Assembly (NCBI RefSeq): GCF_000427465.1
Contig: NZ_KE386497.1
Location: 500,162-564,161, forward strand
Reading direction: 5' to 3'
Length of the DNA: 64,000 bases
Source of the DNA: Sinorhizobium arboris LMG 14919
GTDB lineage: Bacteria > Pseudomonadota > Alphaproteobacteria > Rhizobiales > Rhizobiaceae
The notes beneath the pieces were generated by a model. It was given only the letters and a program-made list of their open reading frames with translations, made no database searches and was not told the origin of the DNA. Below, one piece after another: positions 18,020-25,445 of this stretch. Each line of letters starts with the position of its first letter. Position 1 is the first letter of the stretch. Position numbers and translations under genes: made by a program.

Positions 18020-18493
18020 TCATGACTTTGCGCCCGGCGCTGTCCCAGGCTTTTCCCAGGTAGAAAGCTTTTCCGGCAGGTCGGAAAGCTGGCTTTGGAA
18101 CTGCCTTTCCGCGATCTCGATATGGCTCCTGAGCTGATCCCAAAGATCCACGCGCAGGAGGTTCGCCTTGTCACCGAGCAATCGCTCGATTTCCTCCAGG
18201 CGGAACTGGTGGGACAGAGACACACCCGCGAAGACAAAGTCCCGCAGAAGCGTGGCATGGGTTTCGATGAATGACCCGATCATCGGGTGTGTTTCCGGCG
18301 TCAGGCCGCGGGCGGCCATCTCCGATTCCATGAACGCCTGGAAATAGCGCTGCAGCAGATATTGGCTCTCGCCGAGGAAGCGTATCTGGAAGACCAGGTC
18401 GCGAGGCATCAGCCGCACCAGGTCACCGGTTACGTTGCTATTGTAGCCGGTCACCGGCCCAAAGCCCTGCCGGTCTTTGCCCTCTTTCGACAT
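18020..18493 (-). CDS. Hypothetical helical protein divergent from mimA
   Basis: This is a 157-residue product from the ATG at 18493, which has GGAGG at proper spacing. It is mostly alpha-helical and charged: VFQIRFLGESQYLLQRYFQA, HATLLRDFVFAGVSLSHQF, RVDLWDQLRSHIEIAERQF. There is no membrane segment. It shares the regulatory region 18494-18721 with mimA in divergent orientation, so it may respond to the same inducers. The family was not recognised. Confidence 0.7.
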   Translation of the reverse strand: MSKEGKDRQGFGPVTGYNSNVTGDLVRLMPRDLVFQIRFLGESQYLLQRYFQAFMESEMAARGLTPETHPMIGSFIETHATLLRDFVFAGVSLSHQFRLEEIERLLGDKANLLRVDLWDQLRSHIEIAERQFQSQLSDLPEKLSTWEKPGTAPGAKS

Positions 18494-18610
18494 CACAGAT
18501 CCTCCCATTCGGCAATTTCAATCCGCAAAGAATTATGGGAGAGAAATTTAAGTTTTCAACTTTGATTCATTGTGAGTTACAAAGTATTCTGTCCAAAGTA
18601 TCAGGGGTTG

Positions 18611-18658
18611 TGTAACGCTTTACATATGTAAATTACATTTGTAACGCGGTTATTTACA
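18611..18658. promoter_or_regulatory. TGTAA/TTACA operator array upstream of mimA
   Basis: Three successive TGTAA...TTACA pairs occur in 48 bp: 18611-18615/18620-18624, 18627-18631/18633-18637 and 18640-18644/18654-18658. A further TTACA lies at 18577. The first and third half-sites share the extended sequence TGTAACGC. The array ends 63 bp upstream of the mimA sigma54 promoter, the expected enhancer position. It is a different motif from the ACTGAACAG repeat at adh. It most likely binds one of the two AcoR-type activators. Confidence 0.7.
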
Positions 18659-18721
18659 CATCATCGGGAACTTCTGCCGAAGATCTCCTAGGTTCTATGT
18701 TGTCACGCGGATTTTTCGACT

Positions 18722-18737
18722 TGGCACGACCCTTGCT
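18722..18737 (+). promoter_or_regulatory. Sigma54 promoter of the mim operon
   Basis: TGGCACGACCCTTGCT matches the -24/-12 consensus and differs by one base from the adh promoter. The expected start is near 18748, giving a leader of about 260 nt before mimA. Confidence 0.88.
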
Positions 18738-18747
18738 TCATCCTTTC

Positions 18748-19007
18748 GTATAAGAAGCCCACCGCCCCGACGCGGTGCCACAAGAACGAAGGAGTGGGGA
18801 AAGGGAGTTCAGACGCCAGCCGTCGCGTGGCCAGCGCCCGCGCTTTGGCGACATCCCACCCACGAGCACCTTTGCCGCGAACCACTACGGCGGAACGGTT
18901 GCGCTGAGGAGGCGTGCCGCTGTGTCCGCTTGAACTCAAACCGCGGCGATGTGCCGCTTCCGCCCAGGCCAAGGGGTCTGCGGCGCAAATCGTGGAGGCT
19001 TTGCATC
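18748..19007 (+). other. Long 5' leader of the mim operon
   Basis: This is the roughly 260-nt stretch between the predicted transcription start and mimA. It begins with a hairpin, CACCGC (18760-18765) pairing with GCGGTG (18772-18777). No convincing short reading frame or known riboswitch was recognised. The mimA ribosome site is GGAGG about 9 nt before the ATG. Its length is unusual for a sigma54 transcript and may allow post-transcriptional control. Confidence 0.4.
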
Positions 19008-20675
19008 ATGACGTCGTTGACGCTCAACAAGATAACCTCGCAGCGCGGAATATCCGTCGGTGAGGCGACGAAGAAGATATCCGATCTCGGCTGGAATCCG
19101 ACCTATGTCCAGGAAGCGATGACCTTCCCGACGGATTACAAGATCACCAAGGCGCCTCGCGATCCGATGAAGCAGGTGCTCAGATCCTATTTCCCGATGC
19201 AGGAGGAAAAGGATAACCGCGTCTATGGCGCGCTCGACGCAGCGTTGCGTGGCGACATGTTCCGCAATGTCGAGCCGCGCTGGGTGGAGTGGATGAAGCT
19301 CTTCCTGGCGATCATTCCCTTCCCGGAAATTTCCGCCGCGCGCTCCATGGCGATGGTGGCCCGTCTTGCCCCCGGTGAGGATCTCAGAACCGGCTTCACC
19401 ATGCAGATGGTCGACGAGTTTCGCCATTCCACCATCCAGATGAATCTGAAGAAGTGGTACATGGAGAACTATATTGATCCCGCAGGCTTCGACATCACCG
19501 AGGAAGCCTTCGGCAAGTGCTACGCGACGACGATCGGCCGGCAGTTCGGCGAGGGCTTCATCACCGGCGACACGATGACGGCCGCCTGTATGTATCTCAC
19601 CGTCGTCGCCGAGACCGCATTCACCAACACGCTCTTCGTCGCGATGCCGTCGGAAGCGGCCCGCAACGGTGACTACGCCTTGCCGACCGTGTTCCTCTCC
19701 GTGCAATCCGACGAGAGCCGGCACATCGGCAACGGTCACTCGCTGCTGATGGCGGCACTGAAGGAACCGGACAACCATCTGCTCCTCGAGCGCGACATGC
19801 GCTACGCCTTCTGGCAGAACCACGCGATCGTCGACGCCGCCATCGGCACCTTCATCGAATACGGTACCACCAACCGCGACAAGTCGAAGGAATCCTATGC
19901 GGAGATGTGGCATCGCTGGATCTTCGAGGACTACTACCGCACCTACATGCTGCCGCTCGAGAAATACGGCATCAAGATCCACCACGACGACGTCCAGACT
20001 GCGTGGAAACGCATCACCGAGAAGTTCTACGTCCACAAGATCGCGCAGTTCTTCGCAGTCGGCTGGCCGGTCAATTTCTGGCGCATCGAAGCCCAGCGCG
20101 AGCAGGACTTCGAGTGGTTCGAGCATAAGTACCCGGGCTGGTATGCCCAGTTCGGCGACTTCTGGAAGTGGTACGACAAGCTCAGCCATCGCGGCGAGAA
20201 GGTCATCACCTTCAACGAGGATGTCGGCTACGTCTATCCGCATCGCTGCTGGTCGAGCCTGGTGCCATGCGTCGTGCGCGAGGACATCGTCACCGACGTG
20301 ATCGACGGGCAACTCCACACCTTCGCACACGAGATCGATCGCTGGACGGCGGTGGAGGCCTTCTCCGACGAGTACCAGGGGCGTCCGACCCCGGCCATGG
20401 GCCGCTTCAGCGGCAAGCGCGAGTGGGAGACCCTCTATCACGGTTGGGATCTCGCCGATGCGATCAAGGATCTCAATTTCGTCCGCTCCGACGGCAAGAC
20501 GCTCGTTCCGCAACCGCATCTGCGGTTCGACGACAAGGAGATGTGGACCCTCGACGACGTTCGTGGCCACACGCTGCAGTCGCCTTTGACCCTGCTGCGC
20601 GAAATGACCCCGGACGCCCGCGAGAAGCATCTCGCCGAATACCGTGCCGGCTTCCAGGTGCGGCCCTTCAATTGA
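19008..20675 (+). CDS. mimA: Propane/acetone monooxygenase large hydroxylase subunit
   Basis: This is the di-iron-bearing alpha subunit of a soluble di-iron monooxygenase of the MimABCD/PrmABCD type, which hydroxylates propane, acetone and, in relatives, phenol. It has 555 residues from the ATG at 19008. The di-iron ligands are visible: E107 (FPEISA), E137 and H140 (VDEFRH), E202 (VAETAF), E236 and H239 (SDESRH). The length and ending [17 protein letters not shown] agree with the family. It is the first gene of mimA-[small ORF]-mimB-mimC-mimD and is expressed from the sigma54 promoter at 18722. Which substrate is physiological cannot be read from sequence; the neighbouring adh and acetone-related genes point to propane, 2-propanol and acetone metabolism. 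Confidence 0.95.
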   Translation: MTSLTLNKITSQRGISVGEATKKISDLGWNPTYVQEAMTFPTDYKITKAPRDPMKQVLRSYFPMQEEKDNRVYGALDAALRGDMFRNVEPRWVEWMKLFLAIIPFPEISAARSMAMVARLAPGEDLRTGFTMQMVDEFRHSTIQMNLKKWYMENYIDPAGFDITEEAFGKCYATTIGRQFGEGFITGDTMTAACMYLTVVAETAFTNTLFVAMPSEAARNGDYALPTVFLSVQSDESRHIGNGHSLLMAALKEPDNHLLLERDMRYAFWQNHAIVDAAIGTFIEYGTTNRDKSKESYAEMWHRWIFEDYYRTYMLPLEKYGIKIHHDDVQTAWKRITEKFYVHKIAQFFAVGWPVNFWRIEAQREQDFEWFEHKYPGWYAQFGDFWKWYDKLSHRGEKVITFNEDVGYVYPHRCWSSLVPCVVREDIVTDVIDGQLHTFAHEIDRWTAVEAFSDEYQGRPTPAMGRFSGKREWETLYHGWDLADAIKDLNFVRSDGKTLVPQPHLRFDDKEMWTLDDVRGHTLQSPLTLLREMTPDAREKHLAEYRAGFQVRPFN

Positions 20676-20682
20676 TTGGCAG

Positions 20683-20706
20683 GCGGGCCGGCTTCGGCCG
20701 GCCCGC
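20683..20706 (+). other. UUCG-loop hairpin between mimA and the next gene
   Basis: GCGGGCCGGC (20683-20692) and GCCGGCCCGC (20697-20706) form a perfect 10-bp GC stem closed by a TTCG tetraloop, 7 bp after the mimA stop. No T tract follows, so it is more likely an RNA-stability or processing element that raises mimA mRNA relative to downstream genes than a full terminator. Confidence 0.75.
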
Positions 20707-20726
20707 ACAAAGGCTGGTGGCCTCAA

Positions 20727-20921
20727 ATGTCACGCGCTCGCTACATCTTGCCCATCGCCGTTGCGCTCTGGGCAGCCATTGCCGCGACCGTCTTCATCGT
20801 CACCGGGGCAAACGCGCCGGCCGACGACTGGAAGAATGCCACGGCCGGCTACCGGGGCGCGCTCGGCCAGAAGCAGGAAATACGAGTGAAGGTATTCGCA
20901 ATCGGGAGGCTAATAACATGA
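20727..20921 (+). CDS. Small single-helix membrane protein embedded in the mim operon
   Basis: This is a 64-residue frame from the ATG at 20727. It has a positively charged start (MSRAR), one hydrophobic segment (YILPIAVALWAAIAATVFIV) and a polar C-terminal half (DDWKNATAGYRGALGQKQEI). Its stop overlaps the mimB start as ATGA, which implies coupled translation and argues that it is real. No counterpart in the standard four-component MimABCD set is known to me. It could tether the reductase or hydroxylase to the membrane, or be a small regulatory protein; this is speculative. Confidence 0.6.
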   Translation: MSRARYILPIAVALWAAIAATVFIVTGANAPADDWKNATAGYRGALGQKQEIRVKVFAIGRLIT

Positions 20922-21979
20922 GTGACGCTCACACAGTGCGTCTGGAGCCGGTCGGCGTCGAATTCGAGGTCGAGAGCGGCGAGACGGTTCTGAATGCGGC
21001 ATTTCGCCAGGGCATCGCGCTGCCGCACGGCTGCAAGGAAGGACAGTGTTCGGCCTGCAAATGCGTGCTGCTGGACGGCGAGGTCGACATGCTCAGATAT
21101 TCGACTTTCGCACTTAACGACATGGAGAAGGACACCGGCCACATACTCCTGTGCCGGACGCTCGCCTACTCCGACATGGCAGTGGAACTGCTCAACTATG
21201 ATGAGGAGGTCCTCTCAAAGTCGATCGCGGTGAAGACCTATTACGGACGGATCGTCCATATCGAGCGGCTGACACACGACATCCGCGGGATTGAGATCGA
21301 ACTCGACTCGTCGATCAAGTTCTGGGCCGGTCAATATGTCGACATCACAGTCACAACGGAAAAAGGGGAGACGATTACGCGCTCGTTCTCCATGGCAAAT
21401 ACGCCGGACGAAGCCGAAAAGCTCTCCTTCATCATCAAGAAATACCCCGAAGGAAAATTCTCGGGAGAGCTCGATTCCGGAGGAATCCGGGTCGGAGCCG
21501 AAGTCACCATAGTCGGACCCTACGGCACTTGCTTCCGGCGTGAGGGGCGGGATGGACCACTCGTGCTCGTTGGCGCCGGTTCCGGGATGTCGCCGATCTG
21601 GTCGATCCTGAACGACCACCTGAAGAGCGGCGAGGAACGGCCGGTCTATTTCTTCTACGGCGCCCGGACGCGCGAGGATCTCTTTCATCTCGATCGGATC
21701 GCCGATCTGACGGCGCGCCACCCCAGCGTGAATTTCATCCCCGTGCTGTCGCATGCCAACGGCGACGCCTCCTGGGAGGGATCGCGGGGCTTCGTGCATG
21801 AAAGCGTCGATGCCACGCTGAAGGAACTGGGGGTGGACGGGCAGGGCGATGTCTATGCCTGCGGTCCGCCGCCGATGATCGACGCGCTGCAACCTGTCCT
21901 GTTCATGAACGGGTTCGAAGCGGAGCGGATCTTCTTCGACAAGTTCACCACGTCGTCCAGCGCCACACCAGGCCATTGA
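20918..21979 (+). CDS. mimB: Monooxygenase reductase (ferredoxin-FAD-NAD domains)
   Basis: This is the electron-transfer component that passes electrons from NAD(P)H to the hydroxylase. It has 353 residues from the ATG at 20918. The N-terminal plant-type [2Fe-2S] domain has cysteines C39, C44, C47 and C79 (HGCKEGQCSACKC ... LLCRT). The flavin domain carries RSFSMAN, and the NAD domain has LVGAGSGMSPIWSIL and VYACGPPPMIDA. A longer in-frame extension upstream overlaps mimA and was rejected. Translation is probably coupled to the small membrane ORF. Confidence 0.94.
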   Translation: MSDAHTVRLEPVGVEFEVESGETVLNAAFRQGIALPHGCKEGQCSACKCVLLDGEVDMLRYSTFALNDMEKDTGHILLCRTLAYSDMAVELLNYDEEVLSKSIAVKTYYGRIVHIERLTHDIRGIEIELDSSIKFWAGQYVDITVTTEKGETITRSFSMANTPDEAEKLSFIIKKYPEGKFSGELDSGGIRVGAEVTIVGPYGTCFRREGRDGPLVLVGAGSGMSPIWSILNDHLKSGEERPVYFFYGARTREDLFHLDRIADLTARHPSVNFIPVLSHANGDASWEGSRGFVHESVDATLKELGVDGQGDVYACGPPPMIDALQPVLFMNGFEAERIFFDKFTTSSSATPGH

Positions 21980-22030
21980 GGAGTGCCCGTGGCGGGACAT
22001 TCAGCAACTGCAACAAGGGAGTGAGAAATT

Positions 22031-23089
22031 ATGCCAGCGATTTCGAGTTCAGTCGGTTCAGGAGCGGCCGGCGCCGCCGTATTCGCGGATTCCGACAGCC
22101 GCAAGTACCGTTACTACGATCCACGCGGCCAGCGCGCCACCCACTATGAGGACGTCACAGTCGACGTCCAGCCTGATCCCGAGCGGTACCTGATCCAGAA
22201 CTGGATCATCAATTTCTCGAACGGCAAGGGCGCCTACGTGAAGGACAACACGGCCGCGCTCAGCTCGAATTGGCACGCCTTCCGTGCCCCCGACCAGGAA
22301 TGGGAACGCACCCATTATCAGCGGCAGTCGAAGATCGAGACGATGGTGCAGAGCGTCATCGCCAACGGCCGGAAGTCCGGTGCGCCGAAGACCTATGACA
22401 AGGTTTGGGTGAAGATCCTGCAGTCGCATCTGGGCGCCTGGAAGCACGCGGAATTCGGCCTCGGCACCTCGCTGATGCAGGCGCAACGCTATGGTTACAC
22501 CCAGATGATCAACAATGCCACGTTGACCAACTCTTCCTACAAGCTGCGGCTTGCCCAGGACATCACGCTTTATCTCGCCGAAATCGGAATGGACATCCCG
22601 GGATGGGACGACGCGCTCGGCAAAAAGGCCTGGCTCGAGGACGGGATCTGGCAGGGCACGCGCGAGGCGGTCGAGACGATCATGGGCTCGGCGGACTATC
22701 TCGAGCAGTACTTCGCGATCAACATCGTTTTCGAGCCGCTGGTCGGCGAACTGTTCCGCTCCGGCTTCCTGATGCAGTCGGCGGCAGCCAACCACGACTT
22801 CATCACCCCGCCGGTGATCTCCGCGGCTGAGGCCGACTACGACCGCAACCTCGCGAATACCATCGACCTCATCTACCTGCTCGCCCATGACGAGGTGCAC
22901 GGCGCCCATAACCGGCAGCTCTTCCTGAGCTGGCTCTCCAAGCATCGGGCGCTGGCCGACAAGGCCGCTCTCGGCCTGCAGCCGATCTGGTCGATGCCGC
23001 ATTCCAAGCCGATCTCGTTTGACGACATCCGGGCACAATCCCAGGAGCGGATCGGGCAAATCCTCGGCGAACTCGGTCTCAACAGCTGA
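22031..23089 (+). CDS. mimC: Monooxygenase small hydroxylase subunit
   Basis: This is the beta subunit of the di-iron hydroxylase. It is structural and lacks iron ligands. It has 352 residues, a ferritin-like helical protein with motifs of the MimC/PrmC group: RKYRYYDPRGQRATHYEDVT near residue 25, HLGAWKHAEFGLGTSLMQAQ near 135, and EQYFAINIVFEPLVGELFRS near 235. It lies 51 bp after mimB and 17 bp before mimD. Confidence 0.93.
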   Translation: MPAISSSVGSGAAGAAVFADSDSRKYRYYDPRGQRATHYEDVTVDVQPDPERYLIQNWIINFSNGKGAYVKDNTAALSSNWHAFRAPDQEWERTHYQRQSKIETMVQSVIANGRKSGAPKTYDKVWVKILQSHLGAWKHAEFGLGTSLMQAQRYGYTQMINNATLTNSSYKLRLAQDITLYLAEIGMDIPGWDDALGKKAWLEDGIWQGTREAVETIMGSADYLEQYFAINIVFEPLVGELFRSGFLMQSAAANHDFITPPVISAAEADYDRNLANTIDLIYLLAHDEVHGAHNRQLFLSWLSKHRALADKAALGLQPIWSMPHSKPISFDDIRAQSQERIGQILGELGLNS

Positions 23090-23106
23090 CATCAGGGAGA
23101 ACGCAC

Positions 23107-23475
23107 ATGTCAACAGCAGCACGTGACGCTTCGAATTCCAATATCTTCAAATCGATGAAGGACATCACCTTCGAGCAGACGATCTCGCATCAGTGTGGGG
23201 TCACCATGAACGATTCCGTCGAGGCGCGCGCCATCGCCGAGTTCATGGGCCAGAAGCCGGGCGTCATCGTCACCTACCAGCCGGCGATGATCCGCATCGA
23301 CGGCAACGGCAAGCTAATCTTCAAGATGGACGAGATCAGCGAGTTTCTCGGCCGCGAGATGACGGCGGAGATCTTCGAGGTGAACACGTCCACCCACTAC
23401 GGGCGGATGGTCCGCATCGACGACAATACGGTGATCCTGTTCGGCGATATGGACGAGGTCTTCGAGTACATCTGA
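23107..23475 (+). CDS. mimD: Monooxygenase coupling/effector protein
   Basis: This is the small cofactorless regulatory protein that binds the hydroxylase and couples electron flow to oxygenation (MmoB/DmpM family). It has 122 residues. Conserved features include CGVTMNDSVEARAIAEFMGQ near residue 30, then VTYQPAMIRIDGNGKL and the end RIDDNTVILFGDMDEVFEYI. It closes the monooxygenase core and is followed by a hairpin. Confidence 0.92.
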   Translation: MSTAARDASNSNIFKSMKDITFEQTISHQCGVTMNDSVEARAIAEFMGQKPGVIVTYQPAMIRIDGNGKLIFKMDEISEFLGREMTAEIFEVNTSTHYGRMVRIDDNTVILFGDMDEVFEYI

Positions 23476-23490
23476 CCAGGACCGCGAGAA

Positions 23491-23515
23491 AACGGTGCGC
23501 CGCCGGCGCACCGTT
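23491..23515 (+). terminator. Intercistronic hairpin after mimD
   Basis: AACGGTGCGCC (23491-23501) pairs with GGCGCACCGTT (23505-23515), an 11-bp perfect stem with a 3-nt loop, starting 15 bp after the mimD stop. No T run follows. It probably separates the highly expressed monooxygenase core from the accessory genes by partial termination or 3'-end protection. Confidence 0.6.
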
Positions 23516-23544
23516 ACGATCACACATGAACTGAGGAGGAAGTC

Positions 23545-24567
23545 ATGTACAAAGCACCGGACGGCACAGAGATTTTCGTGGTCGATGGGCACACCCACTT
23601 CTGGGACGGAAGCCCCGAAAACCAGCGCAATATTCATGGCAAGCAGTTCGTGGACTGCTTCTACGCTTACCACACGGCGCTGAGCCCCGCAGAACAGCTC
23701 TGGCCAAAGGAAAAATTCGAGAAATACACGGCCGACGACCTCTATCGCGACCTGTTCATCGAGGGTCCCGACGACGTCGCGATCGTGCAGTCCACCTACC
23801 TCAAGGACTTCTACAAGAACGGCTTCAACACCATCGAGCGAAACGCCGAGATGGCCAAGCTCTACCCCGACCGCTTCATCGTAAATGGTTCCTTCGATCC
23901 ACGGGACGGGGAGAAGGCGCTGGAGTACATCCACTTCATGAAGGAGACGTACGACGTCAAGGGCGTGAAGATGTACACGGCCGAATGGAACGGCGCCTCC
24001 AGGGGATGGAAGCTCACCGACCCCCAAGCCTACAAGTGCTTCGAGCTGTGCGAGAAGCTCGGCATCAAAAACATCCATGTCCACAAGGGCCCGACGATCA
24101 TTCCGCTGAGCAAGGATGCCTTCGACGTCCACGACGTCGACTATGCGGCCACGGACTTCCAGAACCTCAACTGGATCATTGAGCATTGCGGGCTGCCGCG
24201 GCTCGACGATTTCTGTTGGATTGCGGTGCAGGAGACGAATGTTTATGGCGGGCTCGCGGTTGCGATGCCGTTCATTCATTCGAGGCCGCGCTACTTCGCC
24301 GAGGTGATGGCGGAACTTTTGTTCTGGCTTGGACCTGACAAGCTCCTCTTCGGCTCGGATTACGCCATCTGGAAGCCGCGCTGGCTGGTCGAGAAGTTCT
24401 GGGCCTTCGACCTGCCTGAGGATATTGCCCGCGAACGCGGCCTGGAACTGACGCCGGAGATCAAGGAAAAAATCCTCGGTCTGAACGCGGCGCGACTTTA
24501 CGACATCGACGTCGCCTCCAGGAAGGCAGCGCTTGCCGCGTCGCCGTTCAGCGTGGCCGCGGAGTAG
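23545..24567 (+). CDS. Amidohydrolase-family protein of the mim cluster
   Basis: This 340-residue protein belongs to the metal-dependent amidohydrolase (amidohydrolase_2) superfamily. It has the N-terminal metal motif VDGHTHFWDG near residue 14, IHVHKGPT near 175, and LLFGSDYAIWKP near 268. Such a gene lies directly behind mimABCD/prmABCD in known propane monooxygenase clusters, where its role is not firmly established; assembly or maturation has been considered. It is preceded by GAGGAAG and followed after 5 bp by the DUF59-type gene. Confidence 0.88.
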   Translation: MYKAPDGTEIFVVDGHTHFWDGSPENQRNIHGKQFVDCFYAYHTALSPAEQLWPKEKFEKYTADDLYRDLFIEGPDDVAIVQSTYLKDFYKNGFNTIERNAEMAKLYPDRFIVNGSFDPRDGEKALEYIHFMKETYDVKGVKMYTAEWNGASRGWKLTDPQAYKCFELCEKLGIKNIHVHKGPTIIPLSKDAFDVHDVDYAATDFQNLNWIIEHCGLPRLDDFCWIAVQETNVYGGLAVAMPFIHSRPRYFAEVMAELLFWLGPDKLLFGSDYAIWKPRWLVEKFWAFDLPEDIARERGLELTPEIKEKILGLNAARLYDIDVASRKAALAASPFSVAAE

Positions 24568-24572
24568 GGGCC

Positions 24573-25382
24573 ATGAGCACGGCCCTCTCTGCCAACAACC
24601 GCCGAGGCGAGCTTTGGGCTCGCCTCACACGGGTCAATGATCCGGAGCTGGACGAGCCCGTGACCGATATGGGTTTCGTCGAGCGCGCCGAGGTGATGCA
24701 GAACGGATCGGTGGAGGTGGATTTCCGGTTGCCCACCTACTGGTGCTCGCCGAGCTTCGCCTTTCTGATGCTTGACGGCATCCGGCAGGCGCTCGACGGG
24801 CTCTCCTGGGCGCCTGCCTATACGATCCGGCTTCACGACCACATGTTCGCCGACGAGGTCAATCGCGGCATAGCGGCAGGCAAGCCGTTCAGCCTGATTT
24901 TCGACGAGCTGTCGAGCGACCAGGACATCGATGCACTGCGCGAGACTTTCCGCGTGAAGGCGTTCAAGCGGCGGCAGGAGGCGGTTCTGCTCGCCCTTCG
25001 AAAACAGGGACTGACCGACAGCGAAATCCTCGGCATGGACCTGTCGTCCTTCGATGCCGCAACGGTTGGCGGCGACGAAGCGGAGGCCATGAAGTCGCGA
25101 TACCGCGAGGCACTGATCGAGCGTTGGCCCGGGCGAAAAGGTTGCGAACCGGCGTTCGTCACCTGGGACAACCGGGAGATTCCCCCGGATGCCTTCGGCG
25201 CCTATCTCGCCGAACTCAGGGCAGTGCGCATCAACATGGAATTCAACGGCGCACTGTGCCGGGGGCTCAAGGCAACCCGCTACAAGGAAATGGACGTCGT
25301 CGACGGAGAACCGACCTTGGTGGATTTCATGCTCGACCGCGTCCCGCCGCGCAACTGTACCGGCAGGCACGTGCAGCGCTGA
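24573..25382 (+). CDS. DUF59/MIP18-type metal-cluster assembly-like protein
   Basis: This is a 269-residue protein. Its N-terminal part (ARLTRVNDPELDEPVTDMGFV ... VEVDFRLPTYWCSPSFAFLM) matches the DUF59/MIP18 family associated with iron-sulfur cluster assembly, including a cysteine in the PTYWC position. The C-terminal half is an unrecognised extension (WPGRKGCEPAFVTWDNREIP). A DUF59-type protein is a regular neighbour of propane monooxygenase genes, so it likely helps load metal into the hydroxylase or its reductase; that role is inferred. Confidence 0.85.
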   Translation: MSTALSANNRRGELWARLTRVNDPELDEPVTDMGFVERAEVMQNGSVEVDFRLPTYWCSPSFAFLMLDGIRQALDGLSWAPAYTIRLHDHMFADEVNRGIAAGKPFSLIFDELSSDQDIDALRETFRVKAFKRRQEAVLLALRKQGLTDSEILGMDLSSFDAATVGGDEAEAMKSRYREALIERWPGRKGCEPAFVTWDNREIPPDAFGAYLAELRAVRINMEFNGALCRGLKATRYKEMDVVDGEPTLVDFMLDRVPPRNCTGRHVQR

Positions 25383-25445
25383 TACGACAACCTCGCCAGG
25401 CGAGACAATGATGGAGGAGCCGCCCTCGGGGCGGAAGGAGGAACT

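Noticed and set aside
17688..18143. Minus-strand frame of 151 codons filling the gap in the WD40 module
   Set aside because: It is Arg/His-rich without protein-like pattern and overlaps better-supported genes; the plus-strand frame at 17748 looks more like coding sequence.
18936..20726. A 596-codon open frame antisense to mimA
   Set aside because: It mirrors the GC-rich codon structure of mimA, has no recognisable motifs and no ribosome site; it is a shadow frame.
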